Shown: one piece after another, positions 46,390-58,000 of the stretch
Layout of the letters: every line of letters begins with the position of its first letter
Position numbering within the stretch: the first letter of the stretch is position 1
Notes under the pieces: generated by a model
Database searches by the model: none
What the model was told of the DNA's origin: nothing
What the model saw: the letters and a program-made list of their open reading frames with translations, nothing else
Program-made: the position numbers and the translations under genes
NCBI RefSeq assembly: GCF_014334015.1
Contig: NZ_CP060488.1
Span: 3,244,501-3,308,500, forward strand
Direction: 5' to 3'
DNA from: Bacteroides sp. M10
Lineage (GTDB): Bacteria; Bacteroidota; Bacteroidia; Bacteroidales; Bacteroidaceae
DNA: 64,000 nt

Positions 46390-48040
46390 ACACATACTTA
46401 TGAAAACTATAAAATATATATTGTCATCTATATTGCTGATAAGTGGTATATATGCATGTAATGATGACTGGGATTCTCATTATTCCCAGGAAGAACAGGT
46501 AGTGAATAATGTAAATATTGCAGTAGTCAACAAGTCGGCTGTTGATTATTTACAGTCGCAACCGGAATTGAGTTCCATGTACCAATTGTTCAGTGAAACA
46601 GGAGTACTGGATGAAATGGTTGAGAAGAATTTGTTGTTCACTATTTTAGTGGTTAGTGACGAGAATGCATTATCTCGTGCAGTTGCTACAGATGATAGAA
46701 CTTTTTTGGCTAAATCACACATTTCGGATATTTCTCTTTCTCCGTCTAATCTGTCGGATGGACAACGTGTGTTGATGTGGAATGGAAAATATATTAATGT
46801 GTCGAAGGTAGAAAATGAAGATAATGATACTTCTATCTCGTTCAACGGTATAGCTGTGAAAAAGATAACGAAGGTGAACAATGGCTATGTTTATGAAATG
46901 GAGGATTATGTGGAAACTCCTAAATCATTATATGAGTTGATTGAAGGGTTAGGAGATGATTATTCTATTTTTAGGGAGATGATTATGGAGCGTAATCAGT
47001 TGACATTTGATAAAGAGGCCAGTAAAATTATAGGTGTCGATGAAACCGGAAGTAACGTCTATGATTCTATTTTCACGGTTACTAATCCTTATTTTGAGGC
47101 TGAAGGTTTTAATATGATGTCAGAGTCATTATCAGCGACTGTATTGATTCCTTCTAATGAAGTTGTCAATCGTGCGTTGGCTACAGCCCGTAACAAAATA
47201 CAGGAATGGGGAATGCAACGGGAGGACTCTATTCTGAAAAACTGGACTTTTCAATCAATGTTCTTTAATAAAAAACTTACTAAATCGGATTTTGAAGATA
47301 ATATAGACTTGAATTCTATTTTTAGTAAACAGTGGCGAACTACAGTACAAGAGGTGGATTTGGAGAATCCTGTATCTCTTAGTAATGGTGTTGCATATTA
47401 TGTGAAAGAACTGAAGATTCCTACTAATGTATTGATTTATCGTGTCAAAGATTTTATGAGATGGTATGAGTATCTGTCAGAAGAAGAAAAAACGCTTTAT
47501 TTTGATAGCGAAAATCTAACTTTTGATAAAATGGATACGCCAGTGCAGCCATGGTCTGGTTGGCCGGGAGTTTTTCCAACTATTTTCAATCGTGTCGTAC
47601 GTTTTAAATTGACTGATGCCACTACTAAGGAATATACGTTAAACTTTACTGCTTTCAGTTATGATGAAACTAACAAGGTAGCTACTCCATATACAATACC
47701 TCCTGGTGAGTACGATTTGTGTTTGGGATTTGAACAAAAAATGGGGCATGACGTAGAGATTTCTTTTAATGGAGAGTACGTAGGGACAGTAACAGCCTCT
47801 CAACTGACAAAGACTGATTTTCATTACGACCGTGGCGGACAGGGGTATCCTGAAGGATATGACACTAATAAAGCGACAGATAAAAAGAAAGGAAATTACG
47901 ATCGTGATGGAGCAAAAGTTGGTGTAGTCACTATTGGAGGCACTCAACCGGTAAATGTGGTTATTAAATTCCATGGAATAAACGCAAGCAAATGTTGCTT
48001 CCACCACTGGTGCCTGAAACCAACAAAGAACTGTTATTAA
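46382..48040 (+). CDS. FAS1-like surface lipoprotein 3 with C-terminal beta-sandwich
   Basis: A 552-residue lipoprotein. ATG at 46382 overlaps the previous stop region by 8 bp; another good start is 46400 (MKTIKYILSSILLISGIYAC). The lipobox ends IYACND. N-terminal FAS1-like unit (YQLFSETGVLDEMVEKNLLFTILVVSDENAL) and a second one (YSIFREMIMERNQLTFD). C-terminal part is a beta domain (YTLNFTAFSYDETNKVATPY, GEYDLCLGFEQKMGHDVEIS) that parallels that of FAS1 lipoprotein 2. The two genes look like an old duplication. It lies between SusD pair 2 and SusC pair 3. Confidence 0.8.
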   Translation: MNKHILMKTIKYILSSILLISGIYACNDDWDSHYSQEEQVVNNVNIAVVNKSAVDYLQSQPELSSMYQLFSETGVLDEMVEKNLLFTILVVSDENALSRAVATDDRTFLAKSHISDISLSPSNLSDGQRVLMWNGKYINVSKVENEDNDTSISFNGIAVKKITKVNNGYVYEMEDYVETPKSLYELIEGLGDDYSIFREMIMERNQLTFDKEASKIIGVDETGSNVYDSIFTVTNPYFEAEGFNMMSESLSATVLIPSNEVVNRALATARNKIQEWGMQREDSILKNWTFQSMFFNKKLTKSDFEDNIDLNSIFSKQWRTTVQEVDLENPVSLSNGVAYYVKELKIPTNVLIYRVKDFMRWYEYLSEEEKTLYFDSENLTFDKMDTPVQPWSGWPGVFPTIFNRVVRFKLTDATTKEYTLNFTAFSYDETNKVATPYTIPPGEYDLCLGFEQKMGHDVEISFNGEYVGTVTASQLTKTDFHYDRGGQGYPEGYDTNKATDKKKGNYDRDGAKVGVVTIGGTQPVNVVIKFHGINASKCCFHHWCLKPTKNCY

Positions 48041-48058
48041 TTTTGATAAGGAATCAAT

Positions 48059-51000
48059 ATGAAGACAATAAAAATCATATTTACAACTTTGCTGTTATTA
48101 CTGTCGGTAGCCAGTGTATATGCGCAAGGACGTAAAATTAGCGGTAAAATACTTTCACCGCTGAATAAACCGATTGAAGGGGCTATCATTTCGGCTGTAG
48201 GAAGTAAAGATGCGAAAACTGGAGTTGACGGAACTTTCAAAATGGAGTTGAAAGAGAATACGACTCAAATTTCAGTGTGGGCAGCTGGTTATTATCCGGA
48301 AACTCGCTTGGTAGATGATAATTCACAAGTGGTTATTCTGATGATGCCGGAGAGCACATATAAATATAATGAATCGGCTATATTACCTATGAGAATCGAA
48401 AGTTCCCGTCCGGAACTGACTTCTGCGGTGAATATCAATAAAAAAGATTTCACGCAAGGAAGTATGAAGATAGATCGGGCTTTGGCAGGACAAGTAGCAG
48501 GCTTGAAGACAACCCGTGCAGGTGGTATGCCAGGTGAGGGAAGTTATATGAACCTGCGTGGTATTCGTTCTTTTGTAGGTTCAAATGCTCCGCTTGTGGT
48601 AATTAACGGTGTACCCTATTTACCTGATTCTCGTGAATCACAATTGATAAATGGATTTTCGAGAGATATATTTCAGGCATATAATATTCAAGATATTCAA
48701 AATATCACTGTACTGAAAGGAGCGGAGGCTTCTATGTATGGTTCGATGGGGTCGAACGGTGTTATTCTAATTGAAACGGATGGTGCAACTTCCGATAATT
48801 TGGATACGCGAGTCAGCTTTTATGGACAGTATGGGGTGAATTGGAATAATAAACGTATGCCATTACTTACAGGTAATGATTACAAATCTTACCTTTCGGA
48901 TATTGGTATGACTTATTTCGGTAATATGGAAGGATTTTTCTCGGAATTTCCTTTTTTGAGTGATCCCAATAGTAAATACAATTACTTGTATAACAATACC
49001 ACAGATTGGCAAGATGAAATTTATAAAAATGGTTTTGTAACAGACAACCTGTTTCGTGTAGAAGGTGGTGATGCTATTGCCAAATATGACCTTTCATTAG
49101 GATATGCGATGGAAAATGGACTGATGGATTACACTAAAAGCCAGCGTTACCATACACAATTGAATACAAATGTTTTGATTAGTAAATGGGTGGAGATGAC
49201 AGCAACGGTCGGTTTAGCTTATCTGACAGGCAATTATCAACAACAGGGAATGGATAATGTTAGCAATCCGATCTTGGCAGCTTATTCGCGTGCTCCATTG
49301 TTAAGTCCTTATAAGAAAGATATTGATGGTAATATTTTGGATACTTACTCTACTTATTACTATGGTAATTCAACGAATATGGATTTTGCAGTCAGTAATC
49401 CTTTGGCTATCGTCAATACACTTGATGGTCGTAACCGACAGTATGATGTAAATTTCAGACTTGGATTGGTTTACAAGCCTTTCAATGGCTTATCGTTCAA
49501 TGGTACATTCGGAATGTTTTATAATTATAATAAAGAACACCTATTTATTCCCGGACTATCAGATAAAAGTATTTTGCCGATTGTCGATCAGTATGGTAAT
49601 GCAGAAAATACCGTGAAGGAAGGTGTAGGTGAAACTTTGAACATTTTCGCAAATGGTAATGTACGTTATCAGAGACTTTTTCAAGGTATCCACCATTTGA
49701 ATATTCTTGCAGGTGCTCAAATGTTGATAACTCAAAATAAGTATGAAGGTGGTGCAGGCCGTAATACTCCGAATGATTTTTATCAAACATTGGGAGATAC
49801 AAAAACAATCGGACGCTACTTTTACGGTTATCAGGAAAAATGGAATTGGGCGAATTTTTATGCTCATGCTGATTATACCTATCGTGATATGGTAGCAGCT
49901 TCTTTGAATGTGGCGGCTGATGGTGCGTCCTCTGCCGGTACTTATGGAAATCACTTTTATATATATCCTTCCGGTGGTGTGACTTTGCTCGGAAAAGGTT
50001 GGTTACCATTGACTAACTCTACATTAGTAAATCGCTTAAATTTGCGTGCGGAATATGGCTTGTCCGGTAATAGCCGTTTTTCTTCCAATCTTGGAAAATA
50101 TTATTATACAAGTTTACCTTATATGACTACTTCCGGTATTGTTCGTGCCAATATATCAAACACCACTTTGAAACCGGAGAAGAACATACAATTCAATCTA
50201 GGATTGGATATGAGTCTGTTGCGTAACCGTTTGGAAGTGACATTGGATTATTATAATAATCTGTCCAAAGATGTTATTTTTGCAGTACCTCATACATCGG
50301 CACTTGGTTCTCTAAACTATTATGCAAATTGTGGAGAAATAAAAAATAAAGGTGTAGAATTGGCAGTGCAAGCTTCTTTGGTTCGTACACGTGATTTCGA
50401 ATGGATTATAGGTGGTAATATTGCCCGCAATGAATCGGAGGTGAAGTCATTAGGAAACACATCACAATTGATTAATAGCTATAGTGATGGTGCGCAGTTG
50501 GTTTCCCGTGTAGGAGAGTCTCCTTATCAGTTCTATGGTTATCAGACGCTTGGGGTATTTTCTACACAGGCTGAAGCAGATGCTGCTAATCTGGTCAATC
50601 AAAAAGGACAGGCTTATCAGGCAGGAGACATCCATTTTGTAGATCAGAACGGTGATGGGCGTATCGATAGTAAAGATCGTGTCTCTTTAGGCAGTGCCGC
50701 ACCGAAGTATTTCGGTGGCTTTTTTACACGAATCAGTTATAAATCTTTTGCATTGTCTGCAGAATTCTCTTATTCAAAGGGGAATCAGGCTTATAATGGT
50801 GTGAGACGTAGTTTGGAATCACTTTCTACTTTTGGCAATCAAAGTGCGGCAGTTGTAAACCGCTGGTCGTTGGAAGGACAACAAACTAATATTCCTCGTG
50901 CTCAATGGAACGACCCGATGGGTAACAATGATTTTTCGGACCGTTGGATAGAAGATGCTTCTTTCTTGCGCATGAAGAATGTTACACTTAGTTATAGTTT

Positions 51001-51193
51001 TGACAAGAAATTCCTGAATTTCTTCCGTTCCGGTACATTGTATGTAACAGGTGAGAATCTGTTGACAGCTACAAAATATTTAGGGTTGGATCCTGAATTC
51101 TCTTATTCTTATAGTGATGCTATGCAAGGATTTGACTATGCGAAAATGATGCAGCCTAAATCAATTAAATTTGGTGTTAATTTGAACTTTTAA
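48059..51193 (+). CDS. SusC/RagA-like TonB-dependent outer-membrane transporter (pair 3)
   Basis: A 1,044-residue protein; signal ending SVYAQ. N-terminal domain KISGKILSPLNKPIEGAIIS, plug with LAGQVAGLKTTRAGGMPGEG, PLVVINGVPYLPDSRES and VLKGAEASMYGSMGSNGVI, then barrel ending GVNLNF. The plug departs from the usual SusC consensus: the segment before it lacks the DEVVVIGYG-type TonB-proximal motif and reads YNESAILPMRIESSRPELTS. Partner SusD starts 2 bp after its stop. It is a member of the divergent SusC group that often comes with FAS1 lipoproteins. Confidence 0.96.
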   Translation: MKTIKIIFTTLLLLLSVASVYAQGRKISGKILSPLNKPIEGAIISAVGSKDAKTGVDGTFKMELKENTTQISVWAAGYYPETRLVDDNSQVVILMMPESTYKYNESAILPMRIESSRPELTSAVNINKKDFTQGSMKIDRALAGQVAGLKTTRAGGMPGEGSYMNLRGIRSFVGSNAPLVVINGVPYLPDSRESQLINGFSRDIFQAYNIQDIQNITVLKGAEASMYGSMGSNGVILIETDGATSDNLDTRVSFYGQYGVNWNNKRMPLLTGNDYKSYLSDIGMTYFGNMEGFFSEFPFLSDPNSKYNYLYNNTTDWQDEIYKNGFVTDNLFRVEGGDAIAKYDLSLGYAMENGLMDYTKSQRYHTQLNTNVLISKWVEMTATVGLAYLTGNYQQQGMDNVSNPILAAYSRAPLLSPYKKDIDGNILDTYSTYYYGNSTNMDFAVSNPLAIVNTLDGRNRQYDVNFRLGLVYKPFNGLSFNGTFGMFYNYNKEHLFIPGLSDKSILPIVDQYGNAENTVKEGVGETLNIFANGNVRYQRLFQGIHHLNILAGAQMLITQNKYEGGAGRNTPNDFYQTLGDTKTIGRYFYGYQEKWNWANFYAHADYTYRDMVAASLNVAADGASSAGTYGNHFYIYPSGGVTLLGKGWLPLTNSTLVNRLNLRAEYGLSGNSRFSSNLGKYYYTSLPYMTTSGIVRANISNTTLKPEKNIQFNLGLDMSLLRNRLEVTLDYYNNLSKDVIFAVPHTSALGSLNYYANCGEIKNKGVELAVQASLVRTRDFEWIIGGNIARNESEVKSLGNTSQLINSYSDGAQLVSRVGESPYQFYGYQTLGVFSTQAEADAANLVNQKGQAYQAGDIHFVDQNGDGRIDSKDRVSLGSAAPKYFGGFFTRISYKSFALSAEFSYSKGNQAYNGVRRSLESLSTFGNQSAAVVNRWSLEGQQTNIPRAQWNDPMGNNDFSDRWIEDASFLRMKNVTLSYSFDKKFLNFFRSGTLYVTGENLLTATKYLGLDPEFSYSYSDAMQGFDYAKMMQPKSIKFGVNLNF

Positions 51194-51195
51194 GG

Positions 51196-52827
51196 ATGAT
51201 GAAAAAGAATATATTGAAATATGTGTTACTAAGTATGACATTCTTCTTGGGCGCATGCAACGATTTCTTCAATGTCGAGACGAAGAATGTATTAGATCAT
51301 GACGGATACATCACCGAAGAAAGTGAGATGTATTCGGGGTATATAGGTATTATGACCAAAGTACAAGCCATTGGAGACAAAGTGATCTATTTGACAGATA
51401 CACGTGGTGAATTGCTGGAACCAACAAAGAACGCTCCCAGTGAGTTGTATAGTATCTACAATTATGATACAGACCTGACAGGAAATTCGTATGCCGATCC
51501 GGCTGCTTATTACGATGTAATTATAGCATGCAATGACTACTTGTCAAAGTTGTATGATTATAAAACAGAAAATCCGGCAGCTATTAATCTGGATCATTAT
51601 AAAGCTTTGGTTAGTTGTACACTTCGTGTGAAAGCGTGGATATATCTTACATTAGGTAAGATTTATGGAGAGGCTGTCTGGTTTAATGATCCGGTTCGTG
51701 AGATGAAAGATTTGAATGACTTTCCTGTGAAGAATTTGGATGAGATAGTGGAAGGCTGTCTTGATTTGTTAACTAAAGGGTTTGATGGAATAGATGGCAC
51801 GAATACAATGTCATGGAAAGAATGGCTTGATCCTGATACGGAAACAGCAGAAAGTACATATCGTTATTGGGACTATATGACACCAGAATTCTTTGCATTA
51901 TATGGAGAGTTATGTTTGTGGCATGGTGACTACCAGAAAACAGTGAATGTTATTTTGAATACAATGAATGCAAAGTTTGCCAGTACGGTGAATGATGCAA
52001 CACAGTATATGCATAATGTGAAGTTGACAGGTACATATAGTAAGATTTGGGATAATACTAATCCTCAACCACAAGAGACTGTTTCTGCTATTATCTATAA
52101 TTATCAAGGAAACCAGACTAATAGTTTGTTGAAACATTTTGGGACAGAATCACCCAATGAGTATCTGTTGGCTCCGTCACAGGTAGGAATGGATCGTTAT
52201 ACTGATCCGGATTTTAATCCGCTTGGAGGTGCTACTTCGGATAAGCGTTCTACTTATTATTTTGCGAAAGATAAAAGTGGTAATTATGTTATCCAGAAGT
52301 ATCGTCCGTCAAATAGCACAGCGCGTACCTATGCTTATCAAGATGATGTGCATATTTATATTTATCGTGGCAGTGAGCTGTATTTCATGTTGGCGGAGGC
52401 TCTCAATAATCTGGGACGTGTAACGGAAGCATCGGCATTGATTAATCAGGGAGTGAATGGAAGTTTTCCGAATGGTGGAGTGACATGGGATGGTTTTACA
52501 GATGACTGGACCGGAGCTAGTACGTTAGGTACTCGTCGTTATCCGGACCTGGGTATTCGTGGGGCATTTAACTTGGGTAATCGTGAGTTTACACGTGGAG
52601 ATGCTAGAGCTAATGATGAAGCGATCCTTGATGAAATGATGCTTGAATTTCCGGCAGAAGGAAAGATTTATCCTACTATGATTCGTATGGCACGTCGTTA
52701 CAATGATCCAAGCATCATAGCCGATCGTGTTTGTCCGAAATATGCTGATCCGGAGGCTATTCGTGCCAAGATCAATGCAGAAGTCGGTGGAAAAGCAGGT
52801 TATTTCGTTCATTGGAATTTAAAATAA
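51196..52827 (+). CDS. SusD/RagB-like outer-membrane lipoprotein (pair 3)
   Basis: A 543-residue lipoprotein; lipobox FFLGACNDF. SusD-like but divergent: ETKNVLDHDGYITEESEMYSGYIGIM, LRVKAWIYLTLGKIYGEAVW, FFALYGELCLWHGDYQKTV and YIYRGSELYFMLAEALNNLG. The C-terminal RRxELxxEGxRWxDxxR block is replaced by EMMLEFPAEGKIYPTMIRMARRY, a visible divergence that pairs with the unusual SusC before it. It ends the Sus part of the operon; a terminator follows. Confidence 0.93.
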   Translation: MMKKNILKYVLLSMTFFLGACNDFFNVETKNVLDHDGYITEESEMYSGYIGIMTKVQAIGDKVIYLTDTRGELLEPTKNAPSELYSIYNYDTDLTGNSYADPAAYYDVIIACNDYLSKLYDYKTENPAAINLDHYKALVSCTLRVKAWIYLTLGKIYGEAVWFNDPVREMKDLNDFPVKNLDEIVEGCLDLLTKGFDGIDGTNTMSWKEWLDPDTETAESTYRYWDYMTPEFFALYGELCLWHGDYQKTVNVILNTMNAKFASTVNDATQYMHNVKLTGTYSKIWDNTNPQPQETVSAIIYNYQGNQTNSLLKHFGTESPNEYLLAPSQVGMDRYTDPDFNPLGGATSDKRSTYYFAKDKSGNYVIQKYRPSNSTARTYAYQDDVHIYIYRGSELYFMLAEALNNLGRVTEASALINQGVNGSFPNGGVTWDGFTDDWTGASTLGTRRYPDLGIRGAFNLGNREFTRGDARANDEAILDEMMLEFPAEGKIYPTMIRMARRYNDPSIIADRVCPKYADPEAIRAKINAEVGGKAGYFVHWNLK

Positions 52828-52868
52828 AGATCCTCAAATCATCCTTTGGATTGGATTATTAGGGTGGA

Positions 52869-52926
52869 GTGACGCGGGTTTTTGAATGAGAATCCGCGTC
52901 ATTTGTTTCAAAAATAAATACTTTTG
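52869..52926 (+). terminator. Terminator with new -7 element before the glycosidase unit
   Basis: GACGCGG (52871-52877) pairs with CCGCGTC (52894-52900), followed by ATTTGTTT. TACTTTTG at 52919-52926 would serve as a -7 element for the gene at 52949. No RG-I- or HG-class block is seen, so readthrough or a separate promoter is possible. Confidence 0.65.
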
Positions 52927-52948
52927 TAAATAACAATAATAAAGAATC

Positions 52949-55060
52949 ATGAAAACATTCGCAGTATCTATTGCAGCACTTTTTATTTGGACAGCTTGCG
53001 GAGATGGAAATCAGCCGATAATTGACCGTGAGGCATTAGTAGAAAGGAATAGTCCTGTTGTGACGGCATTCGATTCATTGGCTTCACTTTCTGTAGGAAA
53101 TGGAGAGTTTGCTTATACGGTAGACATAACCGGATTACAGACGTTTCCGGACAATTATAAAAAAGGAGTTCCCTTGGGAACGCAGAGCCAGTGGGGCTGG
53201 CATAGCTTCGCCAATCCGGACCGGCTTACTCCGGAAGAAACCCTGAAAGAATACGATTTTGGCAGGGGAAAGAAAGAACTTTACGCTACTCAATTCAAAG
53301 AAGAAGGTAGACAACAGGATGCCGCTAATTGGTTTCGTGTCAATCCGCATCGTCTTCATTTAGGAATTGTCGGTTTTGACGTGGAAGAAGGTACGGATAT
53401 TGAACAGGTAACTGACGTTCATCAGAAACTTTGCTTGTGGGATGGAAAAATCGAAAGTCGGTTTAAATTAAACGGTGAAGATTATCAAGTGGAGACAGTC
53501 TGCCATCCTTCTAATGATATGATTGCTGCAAATATTACCTCTAAGGCGCATACCGGGATTTGTTTTCGCTTTCCGTATCCTACGGGCGCTCATTGTGATG
53601 ATGCATGTAATTGGGAAGCCGTTGATAAACATACAACGACTATTGTTACTCAAAATGAATCTTCCGCAGTTTTGAAACATACTTTAGATAGCACAGAGTA
53701 TTTCGTAACTTTGTATTGGGAAGGGAAGGCTACTTTCAATGAGAAAGCAAAACATTATTTTGTCCTGACTCCGATGGACGATCATTTAGCTTTTGCATGT
53801 GCTTTTACTAGTACAGCTCCTTCAATGCAGCCTGTTACTGTAGCACAAACTCAAGAAGAAGCAAAAAACTATTGGAATTCGTTTTGGAAGGAAGGCGCAG
53901 CTGTTGACTTTTCGGCATGTACGGACCCACGGGCCAAAGAACTGGAACGACGTGTGGTACTTAGCCAATATTTGCTTGCAATTCAGAGCGCAGGTACTAC
54001 TCCTCCGCAAGAGACGGGGCTTACCTATAATTCGTGGTTTGGCAAATTCCATCTTGAAATGATCTGGTGGCACGAAGCTCAATTTGCTCTTTGGAATCGT
54101 AGCAACTTACTTGACCGTACATTAGGCTGGTATGAAAAGGTTGAACCGATAGCGCGTCAAATAGCCCAAAGACAAGGGTTTGATGGTGTTCGCTGGATGA
54201 AAATGACCGATCCTTCAGGAACGGAAGCCCCTTCCAAAGTAGGAAGTTTTCTGATTTGGCAACAACCTCATCTAATTTATTTGGCAGAATTACTTTATCG
54301 TGCTGATCCGACTAAAGAAGTATTGGAGAAATATAATCGTTTGGTACAGGAGACTGCAGAATTTATGTACTCTTTTGCTACATACGATGAACTGGAAGGA
54401 CGTTACGTATTGAAAGGTGCCATTCCTGCACAAGAAACGTTGCGTGCTGCAGAAACAATTAATCCTCCTTTTGAACTTTCTTACTGGCATTTTGCCATGC
54501 AGACCGCTCAACAATGGCGTGAACGTATGGGACAGCAACGTAGTCTGGAATGGGATGAAATGATCGATAAACTTTCTCCTTTAGCATCTAATAATGAAGG
54601 ACTTTATCTGGCTGCTGAAACAGCCATAGATACTTATAAAGATATTCGTTATACTTCCGACCACATGGCAGTATTAGGTGCAGTCGGTATTCTTCCGATG
54701 AATAAACTTATCCGGGAAGATTATATGAAAAATACATTGCACTGGATTTGGGATAACTGGAATTGGGGTAAAACCTGGGGATGGGATTATCCGATGACGG
54801 CTATGAATGCTGCCCGTTTGGGTGAACCGGAAAAGGCCGTCGGAGCTTTACTGATGGACAAACGTACAAACACATACTTGCCGAATGGTCATAATTATCA
54901 GGACGGTCGTTTACGTATTTATTTACCGGGTAATGGCGGCTTGCTGACTGCTATTGCGATGATGTGTGCCGGTTGGGACGGATGTACGGAGACTAATCCG
55001 GGATTTCCGAAAGATGGAACTTGGAATGTCCGTTGGGAAGGATTGAAGCCATTACCATAA
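52949..55060 (+). CDS. Putative six-hairpin glycosidase, GH65-like, lipoprotein
   Basis: A 703-residue protein with a lipoprotein signal (FIWTACGDG). N-terminal segment LASLSVGNGEFAYTVDITGLQTFP is typical of GH65/GH-L clan N-terminal domains. The barrel has TYNSWFGKFHLEMIWWHEAQFALWNR, GFDGVRWMKMTDPSG and WDNWNWGKTWGWDYPMTAMNAARL. It is shorter than classical GH65, and I do not see the phosphate-binding loop of the phosphorylases. Hydrolase or lyase-like action on a pectin fragment is likely. No named substrate can be justified. It is coupled to the gene at 55077 by a 16-bp gap. Confidence 0.75.
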   Translation: MKTFAVSIAALFIWTACGDGNQPIIDREALVERNSPVVTAFDSLASLSVGNGEFAYTVDITGLQTFPDNYKKGVPLGTQSQWGWHSFANPDRLTPEETLKEYDFGRGKKELYATQFKEEGRQQDAANWFRVNPHRLHLGIVGFDVEEGTDIEQVTDVHQKLCLWDGKIESRFKLNGEDYQVETVCHPSNDMIAANITSKAHTGICFRFPYPTGAHCDDACNWEAVDKHTTTIVTQNESSAVLKHTLDSTEYFVTLYWEGKATFNEKAKHYFVLTPMDDHLAFACAFTSTAPSMQPVTVAQTQEEAKNYWNSFWKEGAAVDFSACTDPRAKELERRVVLSQYLLAIQSAGTTPPQETGLTYNSWFGKFHLEMIWWHEAQFALWNRSNLLDRTLGWYEKVEPIARQIAQRQGFDGVRWMKMTDPSGTEAPSKVGSFLIWQQPHLIYLAELLYRADPTKEVLEKYNRLVQETAEFMYSFATYDELEGRYVLKGAIPAQETLRAAETINPPFELSYWHFAMQTAQQWRERMGQQRSLEWDEMIDKLSPLASNNEGLYLAAETAIDTYKDIRYTSDHMAVLGAVGILPMNKLIREDYMKNTLHWIWDNWNWGKTWGWDYPMTAMNAARLGEPEKAVGALLMDKRTNTYLPNGHNYQDGRLRIYLPGNGGLLTAIAMMCAGWDGCTETNPGFPKDGTWNVRWEGLKPLP

Positions 55061-55076
55061 TCAAACACAAAAAAAT

Positions 55077-58000
55077 ATGAGTTATTTTCATCTGAATCTT
55101 ATTTTACAAGGAAAGCTGACTGTTTGTTGCCTCTTGATGTTGTCGGCGATGCCATTAAATGCTCAAAGAGAGGCAAAGCAGATCGGTGACTTTAAAGAAT
55201 CCATCTCCTTGAATGAACATCTGCGAGGTACAAAAAGGACGTTGCAATATCGTCCCGATGGTGATGAGTTTGTTTGTGTCAATGGTAAGAATCGGTATAC
55301 CCGTGCTTTGTACGGTAGTCACAGTCCCTTTCGGGTAGAAACAAGTGACCGGCCGGTTTTTGCTTTTTATAATAACGGACGCGGAGGAAATATAAGTTTC
55401 AAAGTCATTCTTCGTGACGGAACAGAATTGGCGCTTGACTGCACCGGGCATTGTGAATCCCGTTATTCGGCTGGAAAACGTACCTATTATTTGACAGACC
55501 CGTCTTGGGGAAAAGGAGAACTGCGTATTTCTGTATTGGCATTAGCCGATATGGATGGAGCTATTTGGCGTTTTTCTCCTTCGAATATGCCTAAAGGAGC
55601 TATACTTCGTTGGCAACATGGGGGAACTACCGGAAAACGTTTGAGTCGTAATGGAGATATGGGGGTAGATCCGGCTGATTGCTTCGAACTTCCTGCCGAA
55701 GCGACTGACCTTGTCACTGGTGAACTTCCTTTGCAGAAAGAAGTATACTTGGTACGTGGGGAGGTTCCCGAAGGTTATAATGTCCGTAAGCTCTATCAAC
55801 AAGCGGAGGCAGCTTCTTTGGCATTGGCTTCTCATTTGAAGATAGAAACGCCGGACCCTTATTTGAACACGTTGGGTGGTGCATTGGTCGCAGCTGCCGA
55901 TGGAATTTGGGACGGGCAGGTTTGGTTGCACGGTGCTATTGGCTGGCGTATGCCGTTAAGTGGGTGGAGGGCCGGATATACTGGTGATGCTTTAGGTTGG
56001 CATGACCGGGCACGGACTCATTTTGATGCTTATGCAGCTAGTCAGGTGACTGATGTCCCGAATACAATACCTCATCCGGCACAGGATTCTACAATGAATC
56101 TGGCGCGTTCGGAAAAACGTTGGGGAACTCCTCAATATAGTAATGGGTATATTTGCCGGAATCCTGAACGTAACAACCAGATGCACCACTATGACATGAA
56201 TCTTTGTTACATGGATGAATTGTTATGGCACTTCAACTGGACGGGAGATACTGCGTATGTCCGCAAAATGTGGCCTGTGATTACCCGCCATCTAGCTTGG
56301 GAAAAATTAAATTATGATCCGGACAATGATGGTTTATATGATGCATACGCTTGTATTTGGGCAAGTGATGCGCTTTACTACAACAGTGGCGCAGTCACCC
56401 ATTCGTCGGCTTATAACTACCGTGCCAATAAAATGGCAGCTTTTCTTGCTTCTTTGATAGGCGAAGACCCTTCACCTTATCAGAACGAAGCCGAGCAAAT
56501 ATTGAAAGCGATGAATAAGCGTCTTTGGATGCAGGGCAAAGGTTGTTGGGCGGAATATCAGGATTTTATGGGACATCGCCGGCTTCACGAAAGTCCGGGA
56601 TTATGGACTATATACCATGCACTCGATAGCGACGTTGCCGATCCTTTTCAAGCTTATCAGGCTACACGGTATGTTGATACGGAAATACCACATATCCCCG
56701 TGTATGCCGATGGACTGGAAGAGGGGTATGCAACGATTGCCACTACCAATTGGTTGCCTTATTCCTGGAGTATCAATAATGTGGCTTTCGCAGAGGTAAT
56801 GCATACAGCTTTGGCCTATTTCCAGGCAGGACGTCCGGAGGAGGCATATCGATTGATGAAAAGTTCATTTCTGGATGGTATGTACTTAGGTAACAGTCCC
56901 GGCAATTTGGGGCAAGTCAGCTTTTATGATGCTGCCCGTGGAGAGTGTTATCGTGACTTTGGAGATCCGATAGGGGTAGCTTCCCGATTACTGGTACAAG
57001 GATTATATGGCATTTTACCCGATGTATTGAACGGGAAGATGGTGATTCGTCCGGGATTTCCCGCAGGATGGTCAAAAGCTTCTATTTCTTTGCCTGACAT
57101 AACCTATCACTTTGTCAGGGAGAAAGATACAGATATTTACCGGATAGAGCAACGTTTTAAGGCACCTTTGGCTTTGACATTACAAGTGAATGTCGGAAGA
57201 GAAAGGATTCATTCTGTGAAAGTAAATGGGAAAGAAGTTGACTGGAGCTTTGCGGAAGCTGCTTCCGGTTATCCGGTGGTTGTTATTCCTGCTTCTTCTA
57301 CCAAAAAATCAATTGTCGAAATTGTGTGGGAAGGAAACAGACTGAATCCGGTTCTGCCTGAAATACAGGCGGAGGCTTTAGCGGAGATCCGTATTCCATC
57401 CATTTTAGGGGCGGTATTCGGTGAAATATATGATCCGCAGGGAGTGCTGATACAACCGAATGTTAGTGATACGTCTATAAGAAGTAAGGTTAATGATCAT
57501 TTGGGGCATCATACATTCTTTGTTCGCATGAAACAAGGACAGATGGAATGGTGGCAGCCTGTAAACGTACAGATTACAAAATCGGAAAAATCACCGGTCA
57601 TTCTTCCTTTCTCACAGGTGAATACGTCAGAGTGCCGGGTGATGAATATGGATTCTTTGTTCAACGCGAATGTGACTGATATTTTCCGGAATGAGTATCT
57701 GACACCTCGTTCGCCTTATACCACTTTACAACTTCCTGTTCAGGGCATTGGCGAGTGGTGCCATCCTAAATTAACTGCTGATATTGATGATGCAGGTTTG
57801 CGTGCCTTGGTACGTGATGAGATGCTGACTACCAAACTGGGTGTGCCATTCCGAACATTGGCTCAAGGAAGCAATATTGCTTTTACTTCGTTGTGGGATA
57901 ATTATCCCGACAGCTTAAGTATTCCGCTTTCCGGTCGGGCTTCTCATGCCTATTTAATGATGGCAGGCAGTACCAACCACATGCAGTGTCGCATTGCTAA

